A stretch of DNA of 64,000 bases from Clarkia xantiana subsp. parviflora. Lineage: Eukaryota; Streptophyta; Magnoliopsida; Myrtales; Onagraceae. Shown one piece after another: positions 11,929 through 22,776 of the stretch. Under the pieces are notes generated by a model. The model saw only the letters and a program-made list of their open reading frames with translations, did no database searches and had not been told where the DNA came from. The stretch's first letter is position 1, and each line of letters starts with the position of its first letter. The DNA is taken from NCBI GenBank assembly GCA_036873135.1, contig JAPTYO010000059.1, positions 8,921,066 through 8,985,065 of the forward strand, read 5' to 3'. The position numbers were made by a program, and so were the translations under genes.

Positions 11929-13108
11929 TTTCAATATAATTATCATATATATATATATTGTATTCAAGATCAACTCTATCTTATAATAATAATAATAATA
12001 ATAATAATAATTTTATTTATGTAAATCGTATAAGATAGAGTAGATCTTGACTACGATATATATATGATAATTATATTGAAAATAAATTTAATATATATAT
12101 ATTACAAGCAAGTTTTTTTATAGAAATTAAAAGCAAGTTAGCTATTGATTTCTTATTAATAATATATGACTAAATAAATATATTGAATATTATATGTCAT
12201 ATTTTTTGTAAAAGCAATATACTACATGTCTTATTCTTACTTAATATATTTTATTATTACATATATTAATGTAAATTGAGTTATATATATACCATATGCT
12301 AAGCTCCCCGACCATTACTATGCCGATGCATCAGGGGTATCGTTACATCGTCATGACCAACATCACAATTTTTCGAAACAACGACCATCTTCATCATCAT
12401 GCATACAGGTAACATAACGTATTGAGTAGTAGTCAACATCATTACTGCTTTCGAATATATTAGGACTAGGAGGCCATGAGTGTAAGTAGCAGACTGGCCT
12501 GTATAAGTTATGGCATTATCAGATTTAGCATGGTCACAGTTTTTACGGCTGGACCGGACGAGATCCTTGAAGAGCTTCTTTATTCAGATAGAGGAACTCA
12601 ACATCGACACCCTTGCGATCGAGGTAAAAAAAAGTAGAAGATTCGTTATATCGAAACTTATTAGTGTTTAAAAAAAGTTATATTGATGCATACTAATTTG
12701 ATAATTTCATTACATGTTTATGTTTCTGACTTATGTATCTATGTTTTTTTTATAGAGGTCAACTTCGACACCCTCACAATCGATGTGGATAATAGAAAGT
12801 TAGTTATATTAAAACTTATTAATGGTTAAAAAGCGGTTGTATCGAAGTTTCTTATTTAATTTATATTATTTTGATTATTTTAGTGTACGTGTTTATAAAT
12901 TATTTATTGTGATTTTAAATTTTATGTAGGTGGACCAAGTAGCTTACCCTCAACACGTCCATGATCGATCAATATGCAACTTGATTTTTTTTTTCAATAT
13001 GCAATTTGAGTTCGTACATATAATTTTTATTTGGGTTAGTATCAATTTTCAAATAAACAAGGTATGCAATGTTGGTATGTTAGTATTGCACTAGCTACTT
13101 GCCCGTGC

Positions 13109-13158
<50 letters not shown>

Positions 13159-15358
13159 ACAAGTAGTTTGATATTGTTTATGTAGGGTTATATAAATTGT
13201 CCATTTTAGGTGCTAGATACTATCATTCGAAAGATCATCCTATAGAATCTGTTTCCCAGGCATTCAGGATGGATTTAGAAGCTGTCAGACCTATCCTTCA
13301 ATCCCTCTCGAAGAATATAGGTAACTATATTTCCTATCTCATCCGTCCTCACTTGGAAGATTATTTTGTTTTATTGATTTTCTAATCACCCGCTTTACAG
13401 TTTTATGCATTGGGCCAAACTTAGTTTGTACTTGAATAGAATCAAGCAACAATGACCAAGGCCTACTTCTGATGCAATTACATATGCTATCGTTTCTGAC
13501 TTCCAGGTTAGGCATTTCAGTAATTCTACTGAGATTGAATCTTCACCAACGTCGACTTGAAGTTTTCATAAATTTCTTCGGGGTGAAGATGTTTCTCCGG
13601 ATGGTCAGAGGGTATAGATAGTTCTAAGTCATCATTCTGATACGGAGTAGCAACCCTAATCCTAAAAGTAATGATTAAGGAGAACTCAAGAGAGAATATG
13701 TAGAGCTAGCTCGATCCAAATTAAATATGGTCGGCGCCTTTTACTGTCCATGCTTATTTTTCGTGATTAACTCATCTGAAATCATCACACATACATGCAG
13801 GTTACTGACCGGGACAATAGAAACTCATGAATTGACGCAACTCTTCATCTAGAGGTTGAAGTAAGTATTTACGTATGTCTTAGGAAAGATCAAATACACT
13901 TTCTTTATAGTAATTATATTCTGTTATTTATATTGTAAATGTAGAAATTTAATGAGACGTGATTACCGAGATCATCATAAAACTCTAAAACGAAACATGA
14001 CTAATAACTACTTCAACTCATCTTCCAATTAGGTATATTTTTTTTTTAATTAATTTATTATGTTAATTCTTAATCTTTTTAGAGGGCACTACCATGAATA
14101 ATATGCAATGAATTTGTCTTCGTGAAGGTCTACATATTAGGCTTGCATAATGTATAGACTCGCACAAGGCCTTATACTTCAAGAGTATTATTTCCCAAAA
14201 TAATAACAAGTAGTATCATTTATTTGTACCATAAATTCATGAACTTGATTCAAAAAATTTATCGAATGATATAATCTAATTTCTTTAATGATTTTGAAAT
14301 TTGCAGCATCTAAATACTTAGTTCATTTACACAAAAATGGAAGCATCGGTGTCTTAGACTTGAAGAACTTGGTGTCATCGTATTGTCTAATGTTGTAGTT
14401 TTTTTATTAATTAAATTAAGTAACATGGAATTTTTATGTAGTGTGTTGTATAATATCATAGCCTTTTATATTAATAAATATGTTTTTTTGGCCAAAATAA
14501 ATATAAATATTATTAAGAAAAAATTATATGAAATTATTTGTTGTCATATAGTATTGCTCTTTGGTTGTCTTCGTAAATCGATACTTTCTTAAAGAACAAA
14601 ATCTTGAACATTCAATAAGACTAGATCAAGAAAACGTTGGGATGATCAACATCACGGAACATTGTTTGAAGATATATAATTTTAACCAAGAAGACTTAAA
14701 TTTAGGAAATAAATTCACAAATTTAGTACCTCACGTTATTTAAGAAGATTAAACATTATATATATAAATATAAATATAAACTACATGCTAAATTTTCAAA
14801 TAAAGTTGCATATTCAATAAATTAATATAAAAAAAATTTTTACTCTTAATTTGATTTAAAATTTTCCCCGCGCGGTGCGCGGGGTTAGTGGCTAGTTGTA
14901 TGAATTAATTCAGCATAAGGATTCAACTTTACCTGCTTGGCAGTTCCATCTGCATTAAGCTCTGTCACTACAAAGTTTCCGGAGTTGTCCAAAACAGCGT
15001 TAGAACTCGGCGACGCAAATCCTGAATTAAGCGAAAATACGTTTTTTCCATCATCACTGACCGTTAACACGCCATCAACATCCATGGTGAGGTTGCCCAT
15101 ATTCGGAGCCAGAGGTACGGACCCATTTGCGATCCACACGGCCTTATTGCTATTAATCCATATTCCAAGATACCCATTATCCGAGATGTTGAAGAACTTG
15201 AGCGTGAATCTACCATTAGCCGAGGTCAGGCTATCGGTTGCACCTAGGGACTCACCGGGCTTGATGGTGTCCGTCACAGTCTGACACCGTGAACCGGAGC
15301 TGATGATGGAGAAGATGCAGAGGAAGAGTATTAGCTTGATCAAGGAAGTCTTTCCCAT
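8656..15358 (-). CDS. S-domain (G-type lectin) receptor-like serine/threonine kinase, CES101-like
   Basis: Plasma-membrane receptor kinase rebuilt from eight in-frame exons (minus strand): 15358-14933, 11169-10410, 10282-10184, 10132-9915, 9818-9608, 9532-9295, 9219-9066, 8970-8656; 806 codons. Residues 1-25 look like a signal peptide; a bulb-lectin domain follows and is split by intron 1 just before [18 protein letters not shown], a signature of this clade. Next come an S-locus-like region and a Cys-rich PAN region ([15 protein letters not shown]). Exon 3 is the transmembrane helix ([19 protein letters not shown]). The kinase keeps [15 protein letters not shown] (Lys near 513), [11 protein letters not shown] and SPEYA, so it should be catalytically competent. 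I see no EGF domain. The exon 4 acceptor is ambiguous (10132, or about 27 bp further in). Intron 1 holds a Helitron. No disabling mutation was found. Confidence 0.9.
11548..11600 (+). other. Possible second Helitron 5' end
   Basis: A|TCTATACAGTTTGGTTCCGG followed by GCCGTAGACC-like and CGCCACGT sequence resembles the outer 5' end (TCTACTATATT..TTCGGCATCGG..GACACGT). It may be a second 5' terminus from a nested or chimeric Helitron. Confidence 0.35.
11795..12175. repeat. Foldback repeat inside the Helitron
   Basis: Arms at about 11800-11985 and 12020-12172 are inverted copies (for example TTAATAAGAAATCAATAGCT against AGCTATTGATTTCTTATTAA), meeting at an (AAT)n tract near 11986-12011. A (TA)n run lies at 11887-11920. 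It looks like a MITE-type hairpin; I see no target duplication. Confidence 0.65.
12300..14100 (+). other. Possible captured gene scraps in the Helitron
   Basis: Several short stretches look exonic: near 12535-12625 with a partly similar second copy near 12757-12800 (ACATCGACACCCTTGCGATC versus ACTTCGACACCCTCACAATC, each followed by related AT-rich sequence), near 13197-13320 ([19 protein letters not shown]) and near 13500-13615. None could be matched to a known family. Helitrons often carry host gene pieces, so capture is plausible but unproven here. Confidence 0.3.
13092..13155 (-). other. Degenerate Helitron-type 3' end plus (TA)n run
   Basis: On the minus strand, CCGCACGGGCAAGTAGCTAG followed by T resembles a Helitron terminus with a weak hairpin. 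It directly adjoins a (TA)n microsatellite (about 13111-13154), which has probably destroyed the rest. Confidence 0.35.
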
Positions 15359-15384
15359 TGTGGTTTCTTTTCTACGTTAAACGT

Positions 15385-15408
15385 TTAACGACGATTATAT
15401 ATATATAG
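15385..15408 (-). promoter_or_regulatory. Candidate TATA box of the receptor kinase gene
   Basis: On the minus strand CTCTATATATATATAATC lies about 30-50 bp upstream of the ATG at 15358. Position and sequence suit a plant core promoter with a very short 5' UTR; the start site is not known. Confidence 0.45.
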
Positions 15409-15419
15409 AGATGTTTTTC

Positions 15420-15663
15420 TAGTTAGATTAGATATATTGGTTCTAAGTTTGAATTTTCAAAGGAGGAGGTAGAGAAGTGCAAGGTTTGTCTGCTGTTTTG
15501 TTTAATCTTTGTTTGTCTGCTGTTTGAATCTTCTTTCAGGTGTTTTATGTGGACGTGGCTTAAAGTTGCGGCTGCAGAGGAGAAGTATTATTTGAGAATT
15601 TGCGTTTTACCATTTTAAGGTTGAATTTGACTTTTGAATTGGTCTACGTATTTCCTACCCTCT
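15420..15663. other. Upstream region of the receptor kinase gene
   Basis: No coding signal. This is the only non-repeat sequence between the kinase start and the LTR-like block that begins near 15664, so it probably carries what is left of the promoter. Confidence 0.4.
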
Positions 15664-15775
15664 GTAGGAATTAGTTAGTATTCTGTCACTACTGGTAAGA
15701 CATTCTGGTTGAATAATCGGGGATTAGGTTTAGCAACTGCTGCTGTGGGTTAAATATCACTATTGACTTACTTAC

Positions 15776-15925
15776 ATGGGCTAAGCGGCTATCATGTTCG
15801 CACATCTCGGAGTGGCTATCATGTCCACGCGGCTCTAAGCGGCTATCATGTTCGCGCCTCTCGGAGTGGCTATCATGTCCATACGGCTCTAAGCGGCTAT
15901 CATGTTCGCACTTCATGAAGTGGCT
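15776..15925. repeat. Tandem repeat, about 66-bp unit
   Basis: The phrase GGCTATCATGT recurs roughly every 33 bp, alternating between a TTCGC-type and a TCCAC-type continuation, so the full unit is about 66 bp. Just over two full units are present. An open frame across it (HDSRLEP/HDSHSE repeats) is a by-product. Confidence 0.75.
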
Positions 15926-16152
15926 ATCGTGTCCACCCCTATCTAGGAGGCTATCATGTCGGCGCGTTATCCAACGATTATCGTGTTCACAAGTAATGAG
16001 CTATATACAGGTTCATGAGACGTATCAAGAAGGCAATCTGCCTTGGGAAAAACCAAGTACGGGTCGCAAGACATATTCTACCTTGGGGAAAACCAAGTAG
16101 CGGTCGCAAAAAACACTCTATCTTGAAAACACCTCGTAGCGGCAACAACATG

Positions 16153-16340
16153 GATAGGCACGTCGCCTCGTCGACCTCTGACCGATACCGTGGAAAGGCA
16201 CGTCGCCTCGTCGACCTCTGACCTTCACTATAAGGCACGTCGCCTCGTCGACCTCTGACCTTCACTACAAGGCACGTCGCCTCGTCGACCTCTGACCTCC
16301 ACAACAAGGCAAGTCGCCTCTTCGACCTCTAACCTACGGC
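16153..16340. repeat. Five tandem copies of a ~38-bp unit
   Basis: The core AGGCACGTCGCCTCGTCGAC followed by CTCTGACC occurs five times with about 38-bp spacing; the last copy is degenerate. Flanking stretches (16040-16140, 16360-16445) repeat a different unit around AAAACCAAGTAGCGGTCGC. Confidence 0.8.
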
Positions 16341-16589
16341 CTACCATGGAAATATCAAGTAGCAGTCGCCAAATGCATCCTACCTGGGAAAACCAAGTAG
16401 CAGCGTGGAACGCACCCTACTTTGAAAAACCCAAGTAGCAGTCGACACAAAGGCCAACGCCCCACGGTTGAGACAACATGGCGAACATTCCCACTGCGGG
16501 GGCAACTCCATGCATACAAGCTATAGACTCAACTACTACATAGCGAACATCCTCATCACATGGGCAACTCTATGTTAGTAAGGGCCTCG

Positions 16590-16660
16590 TCCCGCGACCT
16601 ACGCAACCTATGCGACCTACGCAACCTATGCGACCTACGCAGTCTATGCGACCCATATTA
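16590..16660. repeat. Short tandem repeat (GCGACCTACGCAACCTAT)n
   Basis: An 18-bp unit is repeated about three to four times with small changes, within the gypsy-like LTR. Confidence 0.75.
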
Positions 16661-18309
16661 CGACCCAACACATGTCTATCGTGGGACTTTCGTCGACAAC
16701 ATGTCGGAGGCCTAACACCTCGCAACTAAGGGGCCAGTGCGCCTATGGTTTGAACAACTATACATATATCATTTATATGGTCGCATGTAATTTCAACGAA
16801 CAACCTATGACAAACGAATCAAATTTCAACGACATAAGTAGATAAAATGCACAACCACTATCTACTCGACGCGAAGCAAATAAGATCTTCGACCAACGAG
16901 CTCCCGTGATCAATACGGGGAGTATCTCTGTACTACACACTCAAGGTTCTAAATACTTAGACTAACACTTACACTTGTGTTTGTTTAATGCTTACACTCT
17001 CTTGCATACGATTGTCATACACTTATGCGTGCATATCTATATTCATATAGTCTCGCATACTCAACTGCATACACATGTGTCTGTGCTTGCGATGCATCTG
17101 CATTCACCATGCCTATATCTGCTTGTACATCATCACTTACACGTATCCATGTCAACACTTTTGTGCATTCATATCACAAATCTGATACTTAGAAATTTGT
17201 ATGCATGATTAAATATATTTCTTACACATGAAATCATCTTGTACGTACGTACTAGCATAAGTTAGATTTCTATTTATCTATAATCATGATCACGTCATAC
17301 CCCTATCCCAACTCATGTTTTTAGACATAGAGATAGGAAAACATGATTTTCATCATACCCGCGTTTTAGTTTGGACCCGTTTTAGTTCGGGTTATGTTAT
17401 TATGATAACCCCACACTCGATTGTTAATCGAAACATTACCCGAGCACGTCACCCGCAGCAAGAAAAGGCCCGGGCGGAAAAAAAAACACTCGTCCGGACT
17501 CGCCACTGATCTAATCTCCCCTAAGGAAGATTGGACCAGCTGTCCGAGCTCAGGTATTGGAGGTCGGATTGTGCAATCCAACCTGTGAGACCACAACACC
17601 ATCTCCGAGCGACGTAATACGCTCCGCCAAGGGGTGTACGCGACGTCCGAGAGACAGTCGTCCGGGTAGCGCCTCGCCGAGACCCGATGCCACTTTTCAC
17701 GTCCAACCCTTATACAATACCACGAACTCTCCTCATGCTTACAAGGGCTTTAACCCTTCATTATCCACTAATTGAGCACATTTAATGGTTAATGGCGTCA
17801 TTAACCGCCTTAATCCTCTTGAAGCCTATATATAGTGCTCAAGTTCTTCTCATTTGACACATGATATCTTATGACACATTTTGAGCTATGCCTTCTCTAT
17901 ACTTTCTCTCTCTAAATACTGTACTAATTTAGGCATCAGAGAGGGTTCGCCGGTTCCACCCCCGACTTACCCCTCGTGCAGGTTCACAAGGAGAGGGACC
18001 GCGAGAAGAACGGACGGAAATGGATAGCGAGAGGAAGGAAACGGATCGTAAAGGAATGAATTTCCCCAGTGGGATTAACATTCGGGTCGACACCTCGTTG
18101 CCCCGATATGCGCGTCCTAACAATCTTCACACTCTACGCCATTATCGCCATGTGTCCCCCCGATGTCACTATCAATCAATGAAGGAGACTCGACTGAAGC
18201 ACCGAATCTGGTTTCTCAATAAAATGTTTGCACTTCAGCTCTGATACGAACACATCCAATGACAACTCGTTCGCTAAATAACATCCGCAAACCAAAACAA
18301 TTTTATGTG

Positions 18310-19871
18310 GCTACTAAACATCCTATTTTAGAATGTGTTTAGCCTTCAAGTGTCTCCCAGGCTCTACAGGTTCCGGAACGGAGGAATGCAATGTCTGTGG
18401 AATTTAATGCTTTGATCGTGAACGACACTTGGGAACTTGTCCCGGCGTCATCAGCCACTAATATTGTCGGGTGTAAATGGGTGTTTCGAGTCAAGAGGCG
18501 ATCTGATGGTCCGTCTCGTTGCTAAGGGTTTTCACCAACGGCCCGGTATCGATTTTCATGCCACCTTTAGTCTGGTTGTCAAACCAACAAAGATACGAAT
18601 CGTCTTGACACTTGCACTACCACGAGGGTGGAAAATTCAGCAACTAGACGTAAACAACGCATTTCTCCAAGGTCGTATTGAAGATGAAGTCTTTATGCAA
18701 CAACCAACCAGATTTGTTGATCTGTCAAACCTCTCTTACGTCTGTCGCCTGCGCAAGGCAATATACGACCTTAAACAAGCACCCCGTACTTGGTTCAATG
18801 AGTTGCGATCTTATTTGCTCGATTATGGATTTGAAAACTCTCAATCTAACAGCTCGTTGTCTATTTTGTTCACGAAGACCGTAACTATTTATTTTCTTGT
18901 GTATGTCGACAATCTTATTGTGACAGGTAGCGACTCCGCTGCGGTTAGGGCGTTCATCAACGCCTTGGCATCCCAATTCTCGCTTAAAGACCTTGGAACA
19001 CTTAATTTTTTTCTTAGCATAGATGTCCTCCCCACAACCGACGGACTGTTCCTCACGCAGAACCAATGCATTCGACGACTTCTTGACCGTGCCGAATTGA
19101 CCGACTACAAGCCAGTCGCGACGCCGCTCTCTTCATCCGCCCAACTACTTCTCGCCGACATCCATCCAGCCACGAACGGACAGCTCTACGGTCAATTGGT
19201 AGGAGCACTACAGTACATATCTCTCTCAAGGCCTGATGTATCTTTTTGCGGTGAACAGATTATCTCAATTTATGCATGCCCCAACTGTCAATCATTGGGC
19301 GTCTCTCAAACGTATTCTTCGTTACTTAAAGAGCACGATACATCTTGGACTTCATTTGCGCAGACACTCGTCATTTCACCTCCAATCATACTCTGATGCG
19401 GACTGGACCCGTAGTTGCGATGATTACAAGTCGACTACCGCTTATGTCGTCTATCTTGGTGCTAATCCAATATCATGGTGCTCACAAAAATAAAAGTCTG
19501 TAGCTCGTTCATCCACCGAGGCCGAATACACTGTCGTTGCTGATGCCACATCCGAACTTATTTGGAACCAGTCTCTACTCAAGGAGCTTGGTCACACTTG
19601 TGCATTTCCCCCTGAGGTTCTTTGCGACAACACTGACGCCACTTACGTTTGCTCGAATCCGGTGTTCCACTCTCGGATGAAACATATTGCGCTCGGTTTT
19701 CACTATGTTCGGGATCTTGTTAACAAGGGTCTTCTTCAAGTCAATCACGTCTTCACGACGCATCAAATAGCTGATGGATTGACGAAGCCCCTTCCAAAGA
19801 CGCGTTTTCAACTTTTACGGTCCAAGATGTGCGTTTCTGATGGAACTGTCATCTCGCGAGGGGCTTATTAA
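18310..19871 (+). pseudogene. Copia pol remnant: reverse transcriptase and RNase H
   Basis: The translation starts with the RT lead-in (NDTWELVPASSATNIVGCKW), then LVAKGFHQRPGIDF, QLDVNNAFLQGRIEDEVFMQ and the catalytic block FLVYVDNLIVTGS. Here the usual YVDD reads YVDN. Then come [15 protein letters not shown] and, after a frame change near 19240, [27 protein letters not shown] and RNase H (SSTEAEYTVV, HSRMKHIALGFHYV). There is an early frame break near 18510. The stop at 19491 is TAA where copia elements have CAA (a C-to-T change). Catalytic loss, stop and frameshifts make it dead. Gag, protease and integrase are absent upstream. Confidence 0.88.
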
Positions 19872-20572
19872 GAATATACCCTAGATATTATGAGATGTAA
19901 TCTTATAATAGATATATTTAGTATCTCTATTTACACTATCTATATCTCCTATAATCTCTACTTGTATTGTACTATATAGGGAAAAGAACTTATTTAGTGT
20001 CTCAGGTTTACCTCATGTTTCAGTTTGGTGTCTCAGGATTAAAGTGTTGATATGGACTGTCCCAGGTTTCATTTTTGTTAAAATTTGGTGTCTCTGCCCG
20101 TCTTTTCCTCTTTTTTCAACCATTTCCATCAACCGACTCACCCACTTATAATACATCAGTTTTTACTTTTCACAAAGTCGTCAAATTTTACCCAAAAGTT
20201 TAACATTAAAAAATAAAAGTTTCTAGCAGAGCAATTTCGAGCGACAACAAAGCATGATTTAGTTGGGCGAATGTTGTCAACTTCTTAGGTGATGGTCCCG
20301 ACAAAGTGACGAGAATGGAGCATTCTTGGAAGCTCGGATATGATAGTCGGTTTCGTTGGGATTGGCTTCTCTAAAGTAATCACACTGAGACACCAAATTT
20401 CAACCAAAATGAAACCTGGGACACTCAAATTAAACGTCAGACACCAAACTGAAACATGAGCCAAATTTGAGACAGTAAATAGGTTCTTTTCCCTACTATA
20501 TATATATACCAAGTCTTATGTAATCAATTCAAGTGAATATACATTCTCAATTACATTATATGGAATCCAACA
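19869..20572 (+). repeat. 3' LTR remnant of the copia element, split by a MULE
   Basis: Directly after the pol stop, sequence of copia LTR type starts (TTAAGAATATACCCTAG) and ends TATATGGAATCCAACA at 20572. A family B MULE (19979-20493) sits inside and interrupts it. Confidence 0.6.
19979..20493. mobile_element. Family B foldback MULE (copy B1), 515 bp
   Basis: Ends GGGAAAAGAACTTATTTA..AATAGGTTCTTTTCCC are inverted copies, with long arms containing GGTGTCTCAGG and CAGGTTTCATTTTTGTT. A perfect 9-bp target duplication TACTATATA flanks it (19970-19978 and 20494-20502). It lies inside a copia LTR and is therefore younger than that copia element. Relatives are at 42716, 44283 and 50765. Confidence 0.88.
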
Positions 20573-20658
20573 ACCACCGAGGCTAGAGAGTCTAATTGGG
20601 AGCTCTTCGGCAATGGTGGTTTTTTTATTATGGACCAGTACCAGTTTTAGTAAATATA

Positions 20659-20690
20659 CTAGGTTCTGTACCCGCGCGCAGCGCGGGGTG
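20659..20690 (-). mobile_element. Helitron 3' terminus (body to the right, 5' end not located)
   Basis: On the minus strand CCCCGCGCTGCGCGCGGG forms a GC-rich hairpin, then TACAGAACCTAG|T. This is a clear Helitron 3' end with CTAG and a T on the far side. The element must extend rightwards into AT-rich sequence; I could not find a convincing TC end. Confidence 0.65.
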
Positions 20691-22776
20691 ATATTTTAAA
20701 TATTTATAAATATATATAATAATATTTGATAAAATTATTGTAATTAATTTTGAATAAATTTAAGTTGAGTGAATTTTGGGTGACTTAACAAATGTCATAA
20801 ATTCATTAGTTTGAGTTATACCACGCCAGCGCCACGTGGTAAATCCAATGTATATAATAATTTATCCATGACTATACATTATATAATGTCTTGACCAAGA
20901 TTTTCTGCAATTATCGAATTTGAATTAATCGCACCCATCAATTTTTTACCAAAATATATAGAATAAATTTTGAACTTGCAAAACTAACCCAAAATAATCA
21001 TGACTAAATAATTTATGGCTTCTTTTATTCTCCATTAAAATGTCACTAATTATTAAAGGCATACATAAAAGCACTCGATTGTAAAAAAATTCAAACAATA
21101 TTTACTTTTACTAACTGCTAAATAATTAAAAATATAAATGTTTTATAAAAAGCATAACAAATTATACTAAAAATATATCAATATCTGTTCCAAACAAAGT
21201 TACTCCTCATTTATTAAAAAATACTCATCAACCATTAAGCTATTAAATAATATAACTCTTTTTTCTTTTCTTTTTTCGTAAAGAGGCTATAGTGTATACT
21301 ACTTGACTGTGGGCTTATGATTTATTATTGACCCACAGAAAATAATACTACTAAACCCAACAAACAGAAAAACCTACCTAATCCTGCCGTTCTGTCCTTT
21401 CTCTCCAGTGGCGACTGATATTCTCCATGGCAGCTCCTCCAAACCCACGGTGCCTCTACCCATGTTGTTGCAGCCTCCACCCAAGCCCCTGCAGCCGCCT
21501 GTTCCAACACCCATTCCCGTTTTAGCTTCTAGATCTATTCAGATCGATAAAAAATCGATGTAATCAAATGTAAATATTTTGAATTGGTTGAAATTGGAGA
21601 TTGCTGAATTGAAGGTTGTGTTGCTGAACCCGAAAAAAATCACCATGGAATTAGGGTTTTAATCAGTTAAGGAAATAGAGAGCCTCTGGGCTCTGGATCT
21701 GCATTAGCCGGAGTAGAAGCTGCGGCCCTGACCAAACCAACATGGGTCGAGCAGATTCCAAGGGCAGGTATGCTTGGTTCTTGATCGTCCTCCTCACATC
21801 CACCTTTATTTGCTCTCTTATATATCTACACCTTCTCTGTGTTGTTTAGAAATTAATGCTCAGCATATGTTACGACTCCTTCTCTACCGGTTGATCTCCT
21901 ATCTATGTATGTTGATATTGTCAGTACAACCTACTTAAATTGCTTTACATTGCTGTAAATTAATTTTGTTGAATATATTAATGTTGTATAATTATTATGA
22001 CATGTAATGCGTAGAGAATTAATTTGATATATTTGTAACTCTCATGTTGATGGAGGAGAATGAAAGCGTTTGTCAAACCTTTTGAGAAAAAAAAAATTAT
22101 GAGAGAGAGAGAGGTTTGAGTTAATTATTTTTTTGCTGACATGTCAAGCTGATATTCACTGTCTTAGCCAAAACAATCCAAATTAGAAGATTTGGCAGGC
22201 TTGGTACTCAAATGTAACGCACAAAGGGATGAGTTTGTCTTTCGACTGTTTTATTTTTTAGAAAATGACACATGTCGATGTATTATTTGATACCTTTGCT
22301 ACCGACGCTGATGTGTCGGCTTCAGATTGTGCTACAACCAGGATTAGTATATTATTTAGATATTATTTTGTTAGTAATAAGAATGGTAAAATTGATTATA
22401 TTTTGTTTCATATTATTCTTAATCAGTATTTATTATCTCATTTAGTATCTACATCAAACTAAAATTAAGTACCCATTTACTATTTGACATTTCATGTCTA
22501 TTCTTATTCCATTGGATGATGAACCATAAACGCACGGCAGAATGGTTGGTCTTAATGTGGAGACGATTGGTTTATTCAAGGCAAGTGGAGATAGAACTTG
22601 TTGGGCTAGCCAGGTTCACAAATAACGAGACCACTTAAACGTTTTTCTCTTCAGTCTTAATAGCTGAGGCTTAATTATTAGTAGGATTTGAATGGTCGCA
22701 GCCCGCAGGAATATATATATATATTAGAGTTAAAAAGAGTTGCCTCCCGCCGAAGCTGTAGAGACCGACAGAGAGA
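20691..22776. other. Probable Helitron body and upstream region of the SUMO-like gene
   Basis: 20691-21290 is AT-rich and probably belongs to the Helitron ending at 20659. 21400-21900 is more mixed. It contains ATGGGTCGAGCAGATTCCAA (21740) followed by a hydrophobic run in frame (YAWFLIVLLTSTFICSLIYL), which could be a first exon or scrap of a membrane protein, but no continuation was found. A TATA-like run at 22709-22726 lies about 50-70 bp before the SUMO-like ATG. Confidence 0.35.

Larger units (their letters stand above)
11323..14895 (+). mobile_element. Non-autonomous Helitron in intron 1 of the receptor kinase
   Basis: The 5' end reads A|TCTACTATATTATATTAAT. The 3' end has a GC-rich hairpin (CCCCGCGCGGTGCGCGGGG, near 14866-14884) followed 7 bases later by CTAG|T. 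TC at one end, a hairpin and CTRR at the other, and insertion between A and T with no target duplication, define Helitrons. No Rep/helicase gene is present. It is about 3.57 kb and makes up nearly all of intron 1 of the kinase, on the antisense strand relative to that gene. Inside are AT repeats, a foldback and exon-like scraps. Confidence 0.78.
15664..18121 (+). repeat. Gypsy-like LTR (probably solo) rich in tandem repeats
   Basis: About 2.4 kb of GC-richer sequence running from TGTAGGAATT to CGCGTCCTAACA. Near 17828 is a TATATATAG box, then a transcript-leader-like segment and, near 17935, CATCAGAGAGGGTTCGCCGG, a pattern common at the R/U5 end of large plant gypsy LTRs. Tandem repeats occupy 15776-15925, 16040-16445 and 16590-16660. 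No matching second LTR, primer site or coding region follows; decayed copia pol begins instead. The left border is uncertain and no target duplication was found. Confidence 0.5.

Noticed and set aside
16153..16340. Regularly spaced repeats that could suggest a CRISPR array
   Set aside because: The units are contiguous tandem repeats without unique spacers, in plant nuclear DNA inside an LTR-like sequence.
16975..17208. His/Leu-rich open frame of 77 codons
   Set aside because: Arises from a loose CAT/ACAC-rich repeat within the LTR-like region; no domain.
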